A stretch of DNA of 64,000 nucleotides, from positions 744,001-808,000 of the forward strand of contig CAVTIC010000001.1 of the NCBI GenBank assembly GCA_963734685.1, in the 5' to 3' direction. This DNA is from JAOUEA01 sp963734685. Lineage in GTDB: Bacteria; Actinomycetota; UBA4738; HRBIN12. The notes beneath the pieces are model-generated. The model did no database searches. It had not been told where the DNA came from and worked only from the letters and a program-made list of their open reading frames with translations. Below are positions 32,078-40,548 of this stretch, one piece after another (the stretch's first letter is position 1; every line of letters begins with the position of its first letter). Both the position numbers and the translations under genes were made by a program.

Positions 32078-32839
32078 TCATCGTGAGGCGGCCGACGTGC
32101 GCGAAGACTGAGCTGCCGATGACGTCGGAACTCCGACCACGTCGCCGATCACGAGCGTCGCCGGAGGACCGATGTGGGCCGCCGCCGCGAGTGACGGGAG
32201 GTCGGCGAGGGTCCCGGCGACCACACGCTGATCGTCGGTCCACGCCCACTGCACGACCGCGGCGGGCGTCTCGACCGGCCTGCCCGCGCCGACCAGCGTG
32301 GTACATGTCTCGGCGAGCTTCCCCGCCGCCATCAGCACGACGAGCGTATCGGTCGTGTTCGCCACGCGCGCGATGTCGACCGTGTCCTCCGCGTGCGCGG
32401 TCGAACCCGTGACGACGGCGAACGACCGGGCGATCGCGCGGTGCGTGAGCGGGATGCCGGCTGCGGCCGGGGCCGCGATCGCGCTGGTCACGCCCGGCAC
32501 CACCTCGATCTGCACCCCAGCATCGATGCAGGCGAGCATCTCTTCCCCGCCTCGGCCGAAGACGAACGGGTCGCCGCCCTTCAGACGGACGACCACCCGG
32601 CCGCGCAGCGCCTCATGCACCAGCAGGGAGCCGATGTCGTCCTGCCGCATCGCCTCGCGGCCGGGCTCCTTGCCGACGTACACGCGATCGGCGTCCGGGG
32701 GTGCGAGGTCGACCAGGGCGGGGGCGGCGAGGCGATCGTAGACGACCACGTCTGCAACGGCGAGCGCCTTCGCGCCCTTGATCGTGATCAGATCGGGGTC
32801 GCCCGGGCCGGCGCCGACGAGCACGACGCGGCCGGTCAT
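32078..32839 (-). CDS. cobA: Uroporphyrinogen-III C-methyltransferase
   Basis: A 253-residue SUMT enzyme. VGAGPGDPDLITIKG, GDPFVFGRGGEEM and VPGVTSAIAAPAAAGIPLTHR are the S-adenosylmethionine and substrate-binding motifs. It makes precorrin-2 from uroporphyrinogen III. In this operon the product feeds sirohaem for the NirA reductase, through the coupled dehydrogenase gene upstream (ATGA overlap). It is the last gene of the sulfate-reduction operon. The name cobA is used in the SUMT sense; a role in cobalamin synthesis cannot be excluded. Confidence 0.93.
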   Translation of the reverse strand: MTGRVVLVGAGPGDPDLITIKGAKALAVADVVVYDRLAAPALVDLAPPDADRVYVGKEPGREAMRQDDIGSLLVHEALRGRVVVRLKGGDPFVFGRGGEEMLACIDAGVQIEVVPGVTSAIAAPAAAGIPLTHRAIARSFAVVTGSTAHAEDTVDIARVANTTDTLVVLMAAGKLAETCTTLVGAGRPVETPAAVVQWAWTDDQRVVAGTLADLPSLAAAAHIGPPATLVIGDVVGVPTSSAAQSSRTSAASR

Positions 32840-33486
32840 GCAGGCGCTTCCCGTAGCAGCCGGTCGCGGAGAAGGTCGGCGAGATCGTCGCTTCGGTCGT
32901 CGCGTACCAGCGCCACGGCCTCGTCGAGATCGAGGGCATCACCCCATCGCCGCCCCCGCGTCGTGAGGTCGGGCAGTTGGGGGAGCGTCTCCTCGCGTAC
33001 GGTGCGGAGCACCTCGAGCACTTCGGACCACACCTCACCGAACTCGGCAGAAAGTTGCGCACGCAACTTCTTCGCGAGAGCGGGCGACGCGCCGCCCGTG
33101 GCGATCGCCAGCACCAGATCGCCGCGGCGCACGACGCCGGGAGCCGACCAATCGCAGTTGGGGATGTCGTCCATCACGTTCACGAGCACGTGGCGGCATC
33201 GAGCCTCGCGCGCGATCGCGCTGCGCTCGCCGGCATCGCGGCTCGCCGCCACCACGATGAACGCGCCGTTCAGGTCGTCGGCCCGCCACGTCCGACGTTC
33301 GACCGCCACCCCGGCGATCCGCTCGAGCTCCGAGAGGTGGTCCGGGGGCCCGGATGCGACGACGAGCACGTCGTCGGCACCGGCCGCGAGCAGGCCGTCC
33401 ACCTTCCCTTCGCGCACCGCGCCGGACCCGACCACGACACACCGACGGCCGGCCAACTCAAGCATCACGGGGTAGCCGAAGGGCAT
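32836..33486 (-). CDS. Precorrin-2 dehydrogenase / sirohydrochlorin ferrochelatase
   Basis: A 216-residue Met8/CysG-N-type protein: FGYPVMLELAGRRCVVVGSGAVREGKVDGLLAAGA is the NAD-binding start, and NVMDDIPNCDWSAPGVVRRGDLVLAIATGGASPALAKKLR is the catalytic centre with the conserved Asp. It converts precorrin-2 to sirohydrochlorin and probably inserts iron, giving sirohaem. The ATG overlaps the stop of cysH by one base (TGATG). In this genome the functions of CysG are split into two coupled genes. Confidence 0.92.
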   Translation of the reverse strand: MPFGYPVMLELAGRRCVVVGSGAVREGKVDGLLAAGADDVLVVASGPPDHLSELERIAGVAVERRTWRADDLNGAFIVVAASRDAGERSAIAREARCRHVLVNVMDDIPNCDWSAPGVVRRGDLVLAIATGGASPALAKKLRAQLSAEFGEVWSEVLEVLRTVREETLPQLPDLTTRGRRWGDALDLDEAVALVRDDRSDDLADLLRDRLLREAPA

Positions 33487-34298
33487 CAGCGCGCGTCCTG
33501 CCTCTCGCGGTCGCTCTTCGAGCCGGCCAGCTCCACGCTGCAGTGGATGCCGCACTCCTTCGCGGTGTCCCGTTCCCACCACCAGCGGCCAGCTCGCTCG
33601 GGCTCGCCCGGCTGCACCGGGCGCGTGCACGGCGCGCAACCGATCGACGTGTACCCGTGGTCGAAGAGCTCATGGTAGGGCACCTCATGCTTGCGGACGT
33701 AGTCCCACACCTCGTCGAGGGTCCAATCGGCGAGCGGGTTCAGCTTCACCATGCCGCCGTGGTCGCGGTCGAGCTCGACCTTCGCGATGTTCCGCCGCGA
33801 AGCCCACTGCTCGCGCCGGAGTCCGGCGATCCACGCATCGAGGGTCGCGAGCTTGCGCCGCAGCGGTTCGACCTTGCGAACGGTGCAGCACGCGAGCCGC
33901 AGGTCGACGCCACGGTACATCAGGTTCGGACCCTCGCGGTTCACGAGGGAGGCGACCGCGGACGTGTCGGGATACTCGAACTCGACCGCGATGCCGTAGC
34001 GGTCGCGGACCTCCTCGAAGAGCGTGTACGTCTCAGGCGGGAGTCGGCCGGTATCGAGGGTGAAGACGCGGACATCGGGGTTCAGTCGCCACGCCATGTC
34101 GATCAGCACCATGCCGTCGACTCCTCCCGCCGCGCTGATGGCGAGCTTCGGGTGGAAGCTGTCGAGCGCCCACCCCAGCAGCTCCTCGGCAGGCGCGTGC
34201 TCGAAGCGCTCGGCCGCCTCGTGCACCCAGACCGTCTCTTCGTCGAGCAAGGGCATCGCCGGTTCGTGCCACGGGGCCCTGGGATCGGCGTCGGCCAT
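33486..34298 (-). CDS. cysH: Assimilatory APS/PAPS reductase
   Basis: A 270-residue reductase. The N-terminal nucleotide fold is followed by the Cys pairs LACCTVRKVEPL and TSIGCAPCTRPV that ligate a [4Fe-4S] cluster, and by the catalytic ECGIHC near the C-terminus. The cluster-binding Cys pairs indicate a thioredoxin-dependent APS reductase, as in Mycobacterium, rather than a PAPS-only enzyme. It reduces activated sulfate to sulfite for NirA. Its ATG overlaps the stop of the zinc-ribbon microprotein (TGATG). The sulfurylase (cysD/cysN or sat) is not in this window. Confidence 0.94.
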   Translation of the reverse strand: MADADPRAPWHEPAMPLLDEETVWVHEAAERFEHAPAEELLGWALDSFHPKLAISAAGGVDGMVLIDMAWRLNPDVRVFTLDTGRLPPETYTLFEEVRDRYGIAVEFEYPDTSAVASLVNREGPNLMYRGVDLRLACCTVRKVEPLRRKLATLDAWIAGLRREQWASRRNIAKVELDRDHGGMVKLNPLADWTLDEVWDYVRKHEVPYHELFDHGYTSIGCAPCTRPVQPGEPERAGRWWWERDTAKECGIHCSVELAGSKSDRERQDAR

Positions 34299-34447
34299 CA
34301 GCCCGCCTCGCCCACGGTGATCGCCGTCAGCTCGAACCCGCGCCTGCACGACTCGCAGCGCCAGGCCCGGTCGCCCGCATCGTCGGGCCGGATGTCCTGC
34401 TCGCCGCAGAACGGGCAGTAGAACGGGACCGCCCTGACATCCGTCAT
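34298..34447 (-). CDS. 49-residue zinc-ribbon microprotein in the sulfate operon
   Basis: The product MTDVRAVPFYCPFCGEQDIR continues to a second CESC pair, giving a clean CPFC/CESC zinc ribbon and almost nothing else. It is coupled on both sides: the ATG overlaps the nirA stop (ATGA) and its stop overlaps the cysH ATG (TGATG). This tight position between sulfite reductase and APS reductase implies a role in the pathway, for example in metal or electron delivery or complex assembly, but no function is known to me. It is easily missed because of its size. Confidence 0.82.
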   Translation of the reverse strand: MTDVRAVPFYCPFCGEQDIRPDDAGDRAWRCESCRRGFELTAITVGEAG

Positions 34448-36165
34448 CGGAGCTCCCCGTGGCTCGGGGGTGGCTCTGCGAACCGGCCCAGCGCGTCGGC
34501 GTCGAGCGCGGCCACGAACGACGAGAACGTGTCGCCGTCGGCGCGCTGCTGCCGGTAGCGGCGAAGCAGCAGCTCCAGGTAGTCGGCGGCGTCCTCGGCG
34601 TAGATCTTCACGCCGCGCACCTTCCGCCCGAACGCGGCGCCTTCGCCCATCGTGCCACCGAGGTGCACGAGGAACGCGTCGGACCTCGTACCGTCGGGCC
34701 GTGCCCGCAGCGCCGACATCAGCCCGATGTCCGCCACCTGGAACCTCGCGCACGAGTTCGGACAGCCGTTCACGTGGATCCGCACGTCCTCGTCGAAGTC
34801 CGGGAGCCGGGCCTCGAGCTCGGTGGTGATCCAGGTCGCGCGGCCCTTCGTTTCGCCGATCGCGAGCTTGCAGAACTCGATGCCGGTGCAGGCCATCGTG
34901 GAGCGCCGGAACGAGCTGCCTCGAGCGCGCAGGTCGAGTCCGTCGAGCTCGGCGATCAACCCGTCGGCTCGGCTCGGGTCGACGTCGACGATCACGAGCT
35001 TCTGCTGAGCCGTCGCGCGCACCGATCCGCTGCCGTACTCCGACGCAAGATCGGCGACCAACCGCAGTTGGTGTCCGGCGACGCGGCCGGCACGCGGCGC
35101 GAAGCCGACCGACACCCGGCCGTCGCGCTGCGGCATGACCCCGAGGTGCTCCCGGGCCCCGATCGGCGCCGGAGCGGGCGGCGGCCCGTCCGGGAGCGGC
35201 CCCCTCTCGAGGAACTCCTTCTCCAACACCTCGCGTACGCGCTCGGGGCCCCAGTCCTTCACGAGGAACTTGAATCGCGCGTGGTTCCGAGAACGGCGAT
35301 ATCCATACTCACGGAACAGCCCCGTCACGCCCGCCCACACCTCGGGCGTCCGATGGCGTGGCACGAACGCGCCGAGCCGCTGCGCGAACATCGGGTTCGT
35401 CGACAGCCCTCCGCCGACCTGCAGGTCGTAGCCGAGCTCGCCCCCGGGGCCCTCGACCCCTACGAGCGACACGTCGTTGATCTCATGGTTCGTGCAGTCG
35501 GCGAGGCAACCGCTGATCGACGTCTTGTACTTCCGCGGCAGATTCGAGAACGCCGGATCGCCGATGAACCGCTCGGCCACCGCGCGGATGTCGGGCGTCG
35601 CATCGAAGACCTCGTCGGCGGTGACGCCCGCGAGAGGGCATCCGAGGATCACGCGCGGTGTGTCGCCGCAGGCTTCCTGCGTCGAGAGGCCCACCGACTC
35701 GATGCGCTCCCAGATCGCCGGCACGTCTTCGATACGGATCCAGTGCAGCTGTACGTTCTGACGATCGGTCACGTCGGCGACGTCGCGGCCGAACCGCTCG
35801 CTCGCCCAGGCGATCGTGCGCAGCTGCTCGACGGTCATCGCGCCCCCGTCGATGCGGATGCGCATCATGAAGAACTCGTCCTCGAGCTCCTCGGGCTCGG
35901 CGCTGCCGGTACGCTCGCCCGGAACGCCCTGCTTCCGTTGCGTGTAGAGACCCCACCACCGCATGCGGCTGCGCAGGTCCTGCTTACCGATCGAGCGGAA
36001 ACCGCCCGGCGCGAAGATGCGCTCGATGCGCTCGCGCACGTTGAGGCCGTCGTCTTCCTTCTTGATCTGCTCGGCGGTGTTGAGCGGCTCGCGGTAGCCC
36101 AAACCCCACTGCCCCTCGCCTCGCCGTCGTGGGGTACGGGGCGTGGAGGTCGTCGTGTCCGTCAT
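34444..36165 (-). CDS. nirA: Ferredoxin-type sulfite (or nitrite) reductase
   Basis: A 573-residue sirohaem reductase with the duplicated ferrite-reductase fold. The cluster and sirohaem ligands are TMACTGIEFCKLAIGE and NGCPNSCARFQ; the N-terminal half has the sequence RMRWWGLYTQRKQG typical of actinobacterial NirA/SirA. The company of cysH and sirohaem genes makes sulfite reduction to sulfide the likely reaction (SirA-type); nitrite reduction is the alternative. GGAG lies about eleven bases before the ATG. A promoter, a leader ORF and a terminator hairpin lie upstream. Confidence 0.92.
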   Translation of the reverse strand: MTDTTTSTPRTPRRRGEGQWGLGYREPLNTAEQIKKEDDGLNVRERIERIFAPGGFRSIGKQDLRSRMRWWGLYTQRKQGVPGERTGSAEPEELEDEFFMMRIRIDGGAMTVEQLRTIAWASERFGRDVADVTDRQNVQLHWIRIEDVPAIWERIESVGLSTQEACGDTPRVILGCPLAGVTADEVFDATPDIRAVAERFIGDPAFSNLPRKYKTSISGCLADCTNHEINDVSLVGVEGPGGELGYDLQVGGGLSTNPMFAQRLGAFVPRHRTPEVWAGVTGLFREYGYRRSRNHARFKFLVKDWGPERVREVLEKEFLERGPLPDGPPPAPAPIGAREHLGVMPQRDGRVSVGFAPRAGRVAGHQLRLVADLASEYGSGSVRATAQQKLVIVDVDPSRADGLIAELDGLDLRARGSSFRRSTMACTGIEFCKLAIGETKGRATWITTELEARLPDFDEDVRIHVNGCPNSCARFQVADIGLMSALRARPDGTRSDAFLVHLGGTMGEGAAFGRKVRGVKIYAEDAADYLELLLRRYRQQRADGDTFSSFVAALDADALGRFAEPPPSHGELR

Positions 36166-36199
36166 GGTCGTCTCCGGTGCTGCCTGTCCGGGGAACGCG

Positions 36200-36222
36200 A
36201 AAGGCCGCCGATGGCGGCGGCC
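36200..36222 (-). terminator. Hairpin with T-run in the nirA leader (possible attenuator)
   Basis: On the minus strand GGCCGCCG, a four-base loop CCAT and CGGCGGCC form an eight-bp GC stem followed by TTT at 36202-36200. It sits inside the 5' leader of nirA, 35 bases upstream of the ATG, between the leader ORF and the gene. A terminator in this place would stop transcription before the operon unless something prevents it from folding. Confidence 0.65.
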
Positions 36223-36247
36223 CGGGTGGTGCGAGGGAGGGGTGAGG

Positions 36248-36322
36248 TCAGGTCCGCGCGCTCGCGCCGGCGCATCGGGCGCCGGTGGCGACGGGCATGC
36301 CGTACAGGCGCGAGGGGATCAT
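36248..36322 (-). CDS. Putative 24-residue leader peptide upstream of nirA
   Basis: The frame reads MIPSRLYGMPVATGARCAGA followed by SART and a TGA. It begins after GGTGGGGG, a plausible ribosome site, about 65 bases downstream of the predicted start of transcription, and ends 26 bases before the terminator hairpin. A seven-bp hairpin (CCGGCGC/GCGCCGG, 36267-36285) lies within the frame. Short leader peptides upstream of sulfur-assimilation genes are known in actinobacteria; the single Cys codon is suggestive but not a Cys run. Coding is unproven. Confidence 0.45.
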   Translation of the reverse strand: MIPSRLYGMPVATGARCAGASART

Positions 36323-36396
36323 GGCCCCCACCAGTCCGGCCGTCCGCGTGCGGATCACGATGATTCGTACCCCCAAGGTAGGAATTGCAGGTGCAA

Positions 36397-36426
36397 ACCG
36401 TAGTCGGGTCGCGGAGCCGGTGTCAA
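36397..36426 (-). promoter_or_regulatory. Predicted sigma-70-type promoter of the nirA operon
   Basis: On the minus strand TTGACA (36421-36426) and TACGGT (36397-36402) are separated by 18 bases, a near-consensus housekeeping promoter. Transcription would start near 36390, giving a leader of about 225 bases before nirA. The -35 box lies 13 bases from the ATG of the divergent mannosidase gene, so the two genes share a very short control region. Confidence 0.6.
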
Positions 36427-36438
36427 ACGGGGCATGCT

Positions 36439-38577
36439 ATGCGCGTGATCCAGGTCACACTCGTCCCGCACACGCATTGGGATCGCGAATGGTACGAACC
36501 GTTCTCGGTCTTCTCCGAACGGCTGGTCGCGATGATGGACGTGCTCCTCGACCTCGCCGCGGACGGATTCCCGCACTTCCACCTCGACGGCCAGACCGCG
36601 ATGATCGACGACTACCTCGAGCGGCGTCCCGAGCGGGCCGGTGAGCTCGAGCGTCACGTGCGCGCCGGACGGTTGTCGGCAGGGCCGTGGGTCACGCAGA
36701 TGGACGAGTTCCTGACCTCGGGGGAGTCGCATATCCGGAACCTCGAGATGGGCCTGGAGCGAGCTGAGGCGCTCGGAGGCGCGCTGCGTCTCGGCTACAT
36801 GCCCGATCAGTTCGGCCACATCGGCCAGATGCCGCAGATCCTGCGCATGGCGGGCCTGGACCGTGCCATGGTCTGGCGCGGCGTGCCCCGTGAGGTCGAC
36901 CGGTCGTCGTTCCGATGGCGGGCGCCCGACGGCAGCGAGGTGCTGACCGAATACATGGTGTTCGGCTACTTCAACGGTGGATCCTTCGACCGAACGGTCG
37001 ATCCCGAAGAGTTGGCAGACACCCTCGCACAGAGCATCGAGACGATGCGGCCGTACATCGTGGACGACGCCATGGTCGTGATGGTCGGATACGATCACGC
37101 GGGACCCGACGTCACGCTTCCCGGCCGCGTGGCGCAGGCCAGGCGCCACGTTCCCTCTGCGGACGTGCGGATCGCGGGCCTCGGTGCGTCCGTGGCGGCG
37201 CGGGACCGTGTGGCAGACGACGATCTGCCCGTGTGGCACGGCGAGCTGCGGTCGTCGGCGCGGGCCCACCTGTTGCCCAATGTCTACTCGGCGCGCGTGC
37301 ATCAGAAGCGCGAACGCGGGCGGGTCGAGACCCTCCTGGAGCGCGTCGCCGAGCCCTTGACGGCACTCGTGCCTGGCATGGAGTGGCCCGAGGGGGCGCT
37401 GGCCGAGGCCTGGACCCTGATGCTGTGGAACGGGGCGCACGATTCCGCATGCGGTTGCTCGCACGATCAGGTGGCCGCCGACGTCGACGCGCGGTTCGCT
37501 TCGGTGCGCGCCACAGCGGAGTCGATCGCCGCACGCGCGCTGACATCGCTGGGGACGGAGGTCGCGGTGCCCGGCACGATCCGCTGGAACCCGTCCCCGT
37601 TCGAGCGAGAGGGGATCCCCGGCCTCGGCTACCGTGTCGAGGACGGCGTCGGAGCGCAGGCGGCCACCGCGGTCGAGATCGATCCGCTCCCCGACGGCTC
37701 GGGCATCACGATCGAGGGCACCGCCGTGCGGTTGTTCGACGAGCCCGACGTCGGGGATCTCTACAACTACTGCTCCGCACAGGAGGGACAGCGGCCCGAC
37801 CCGCCCGGAACGATCGAGATCGATGGCAGCCGCGTGCTGGCCGTGTGGCCGGGGCTCCGCGTCGAGATCGTGGCCGAGCGCAGGGCGGACGAGCCGTTCG
37901 TTCGGCTCGCCGGCACGATCGCCAACGAGCGTCCGGATCATCGCCTCCGACTGCACGTGGGTCTTGCTGACGCGGCCGACGGGTCGACGGCCGGTGCACC
38001 GTTCGAGATGGTCGCCCGGCCCCTCGAGGGAGAGGGCAGCGACGTCGAGGCGGCCTCACCCACGTGGCCGGCGCGACACGTCGCCGCCGCCGCGGACACC
38101 GTCGTCCTGCATGAGGGCGTCTTCGAGTACGAGGTCGTCGACGGTCGCGAGCTCGCGATCACGCTGGTGCGGTGCGTGGGGCGGATCAGCGCGGAGGTCC
38201 TCGCCACCCGGCCGTGGCAGGCCGGACCTGCGACGCCCACACCCGCCGCCCAGATGCTGGGGGAGACCGACTTCGCGGTCGGCGTGTGGGCAGGTGCTCC
38301 GGTGCGCGACCGTCCCGCCGTGTTGCGCGCGTGGGAACGGTTCGCGGTCCCGATCGTGGAGGGCCGGGCGACCGGCGCAGGCGACCTGGGGCCCACCGGA
38401 ACACTGCTCGCTCTCGACCTCGGTGGCGGCCAACTGTCGAACGTGCGACTCGTCGGGGCTCGGCGCGAGATCCGTCTCTGGAATCCGTGGCCCGATCGCC
38501 CGGTGCGCGCGGTCGTGGATGGGCGGCCGTGCACCCTCGGGCCCGCTCGGATCGAGACCGTCGGGCTCGACCGCTGA
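36439..38577 (+). CDS. GH38-family alpha-mannosidase
   Basis: A 712-residue glycoside hydrolase 38. PHTHWDREWYEPF supplies the first zinc ligands, GYMPDQFGHIGQMPQI contains the nucleophile Asp, and NGAHDSACGCSHDQV supplies the last His/Asp ligands. The length and arrangement are closest to the bacterial mannosylglycerate-hydrolase/alpha-mannosidase group, so it may act on mannosides or mannosylglycerate in the cytoplasm; there is no signal peptide. The ATG is 13 bases from the -35 of the divergent nirA promoter. It converges on the DapA-family gene. Confidence 0.9.
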   Translation: MRVIQVTLVPHTHWDREWYEPFSVFSERLVAMMDVLLDLAADGFPHFHLDGQTAMIDDYLERRPERAGELERHVRAGRLSAGPWVTQMDEFLTSGESHIRNLEMGLERAEALGGALRLGYMPDQFGHIGQMPQILRMAGLDRAMVWRGVPREVDRSSFRWRAPDGSEVLTEYMVFGYFNGGSFDRTVDPEELADTLAQSIETMRPYIVDDAMVVMVGYDHAGPDVTLPGRVAQARRHVPSADVRIAGLGASVAARDRVADDDLPVWHGELRSSARAHLLPNVYSARVHQKRERGRVETLLERVAEPLTALVPGMEWPEGALAEAWTLMLWNGAHDSACGCSHDQVAADVDARFASVRATAESIAARALTSLGTEVAVPGTIRWNPSPFEREGIPGLGYRVEDGVGAQAATAVEIDPLPDGSGITIEGTAVRLFDEPDVGDLYNYCSAQEGQRPDPPGTIEIDGSRVLAVWPGLRVEIVAERRADEPFVRLAGTIANERPDHRLRLHVGLADAADGSTAGAPFEMVARPLEGEGSDVEAASPTWPARHVAAAADTVVLHEGVFEYEVVDGRELAITLVRCVGRISAEVLATRPWQAGPATPTPAAQMLGETDFAVGVWAGAPVRDRPAVLRAWERFAVPIVEGRATGAGDLGPTGTLLALDLGGGQLSNVRLVGARREIRLWNPWPDRPVRAVVDGRPCTLGPARIETVGLDR

Positions 38578-38626
38578 GGGGAAACGAAGCCTGGAGCTGA
38601 TGTCCGCCCGTCGTCGTCGTTCGTGG

Positions 38627-39493
38627 TCAGGTCGTGAGGAGTTGCCCGGCGAGGCCGAGGACGCGTTCGCGCTCGGCGTGGGTGATTCCACGGAGCGGCG
38701 CGCGCACGTCGGGCGTCGTCAACACGTCGCGGGCCACGAGCACCTCTTTCAACGCGGCATGGAACGGGATGCCCGCGAGCTCCTCTCGCAGCCGGCAGAC
38801 CTGGTCGTGGGCCGTTTCGCTCCGGTCGTGCACGAGTGCCGCGGTGATCTCCGGGAACGCCCCCGCCAACCCGCTCACGCTGCCCACCGCGCCCGCGGCC
38901 ATGCCTTCCAACGTGAGCGGTTCCGACCCGACGAACACGTCGAGGTCGAGCTCGAGGTAGGGCTCGATGGCGGCGAACGGTGAGTCGGAGACCTTCATCC
39001 CGACGACGTTGGGCGCCGCATCGCGCACTCGGGTGACCACCGCGGGCGCGATCGCGTAACCGCTGCGGGCTGCGAACTCGTACACGTAGAAGGGAAGCGG
39101 GTCCGCAGCGTTCGCGGCGCTCACGAGGTGCCGAGCCAGCTCCTCCTCGTCGAGCGGGAAGTACGGTGGCGCGATCACCGCGACGGCGTCGGCCTCGATC
39201 TCCTGCGCGTGTGCCGAGAGCGAGACCGTGTCGGCGGAGGTCTGTGCGCCGGCATGCACCGCGACGGCGAAGCCCTCGGGCGCGATCGACACGAAGGCTT
39301 CAGCCACGGCTCGGCGTTCCGCCACGTCGAGCAGCACGCCCTCGCCGGTCGTACCGCAGGCGAGTACGCCGTCGACCCCGCCGTCGGCGAGGAACCGCGT
39401 GAGCCCGGCGATCGCCCCGACGTCGACCGTCCGTCCGCCGTCACGCATCGGTGTGACGCTGGCCGCGATCGCTCCTTCGAGTCGCTCGATCAT
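38627..39493 (-). CDS. DapA/NAL-family aldolase (dihydrodipicolinate synthase-like)
   Basis: A 288-residue TIM-barrel protein. ACGTTGEGVLLDVAERR is the family GTTGE motif, YVYEFAARSG contains the catalytic Tyr, and NVVGMKVSD the Schiff-base Lys. The family covers dihydrodipicolinate synthases, N-acetylneuraminate lyases and keto-deoxy sugar aldolases. No lysine biosynthesis genes are nearby, and a mannosidase is next to it, so a sugar-acid aldolase is as likely as DapA. I would not give a gene name. Confidence 0.88.
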   Translation of the reverse strand: MIERLEGAIAASVTPMRDGGRTVDVGAIAGLTRFLADGGVDGVLACGTTGEGVLLDVAERRAVAEAFVSIAPEGFAVAVHAGAQTSADTVSLSAHAQEIEADAVAVIAPPYFPLDEEELARHLVSAANAADPLPFYVYEFAARSGYAIAPAVVTRVRDAAPNVVGMKVSDSPFAAIEPYLELDLDVFVGSEPLTLEGMAAGAVGSVSGLAGAFPEITAALVHDRSETAHDQVCRLREELAGIPFHAALKEVLVARDVLTTPDVRAPLRGITHAERERVLGLAGQLLTT

Positions 39494-39570
39494 GGCCGGG
39501 AGTCTACGTTCGGCCGGACGTCGGCTCAGCCGAACGGGTCAGGCTCGCGAGCATCGATGCGGCTCGACGT

Positions 39571-40479
39571 TCAGACGAGGTTGCGCAAGGCGAGCAGCGT
39601 GTTCTCGACTGGCTTCTCGGCGATGCGCCTCATGAACCACGGGTACCACGACGGCCCGTACGAGATCAAGGTCCGGATCGCGTAGCCCTCGCGAGCCAGT
39701 CGCTCCTGCTCGGCGGTGCGGATGCCGTAGAGCATCGCGACCTCGAATCGATCGTGCCCGCCGAGATCTCGCTCGATGCGAGCGATCAGGTCGGTGTCGT
39801 GCGAGCCCAGGACCACACGCCTGGCCCCGCCGTGCACGAGGTGGCCTGCGAGCCGGACATAGCTCTCGTCGATCGTGGCCTTCGACGTGAACACGAGATC
39901 CCTCGGCTCGCGATAGGCCCCTTTCACGAGCCGGATCGAGGGCCCGGAGGGAAGCAGGCGCTGGATGTCGTCGTAGGTGCGGCGCAAGTACGCCTGGAGG
40001 CAGAGGCCGACGTTGGGCGAGCGGACGATCGCTTCCTCGTAGAGGTCGAGGGTGCCGTCGACGTACGCGGTCGACTCGATGTCGATCCAACACGTGCGCC
40101 CGAGCTCGGTCGAGCGTTCGACCAATCGCTCGACGTGGGTTCCCGTCACGGCCGGGTCCTGATCGAAGCCGAGCTGTGTGAGCTTCACCGAGATCTCGGC
40201 GTCGAGGTCGAGCTCCTCGATCCGATCGAGCAGCCGCAGGTAGTCGCCGGCGGCCTCGGCCGCCTGCGCAAGGTCGGCCGTGTTCTCCCCGAGGCGCGTG
40301 AACGTCGCCGGGATGCGTGCATCACGGGCGAGGCGACCCGCTGCTGCCAGGGCGTGCTCTGCGGTCTCGCCAGGCATGAACCGATCGACGGTGGCGCGGA
40401 CGAATCGGAACCGAGGCAGGTGCTCTCGGAGCACGGCACTCTCGGACGCCCACAACAAGCCGGCCCTCAAGGGATCCAC
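39571..40479 (-). CDS. Proline dehydrogenase
   Basis: A 302-residue monofunctional, FAD-dependent proline dehydrogenase. The barrel is recognisable from AEISVKLTQLGFD, RLVKGAYREP and SHDTDLIARIE, and the C-terminal RRIAEKPVEN is the substrate-binding motif. It oxidises proline to pyrroline-5-carboxylate. The P5C dehydrogenase partner is not in the window. It is on the same strand as isocitrate lyase, 69 bases downstream, and may be cotranscribed. Confidence 0.92.
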   Translation of the reverse strand: MDPLRAGLLWASESAVLREHLPRFRFVRATVDRFMPGETAEHALAAAGRLARDARIPATFTRLGENTADLAQAAEAAGDYLRLLDRIEELDLDAEISVKLTQLGFDQDPAVTGTHVERLVERSTELGRTCWIDIESTAYVDGTLDLYEEAIVRSPNVGLCLQAYLRRTYDDIQRLLPSGPSIRLVKGAYREPRDLVFTSKATIDESYVRLAGHLVHGGARRVVLGSHDTDLIARIERDLGGHDRFEVAMLYGIRTAEQERLAREGYAIRTLISYGPSWYPWFMRRIAEKPVENTLLALRNLV

Positions 40480-40548
40480 GCCGCCACGCTACCCGAGCCG
40501 ACCCGCCCTCGCCCGGCGCCACGGGTCTCCCCGGGCCTTCCGCCTCGA

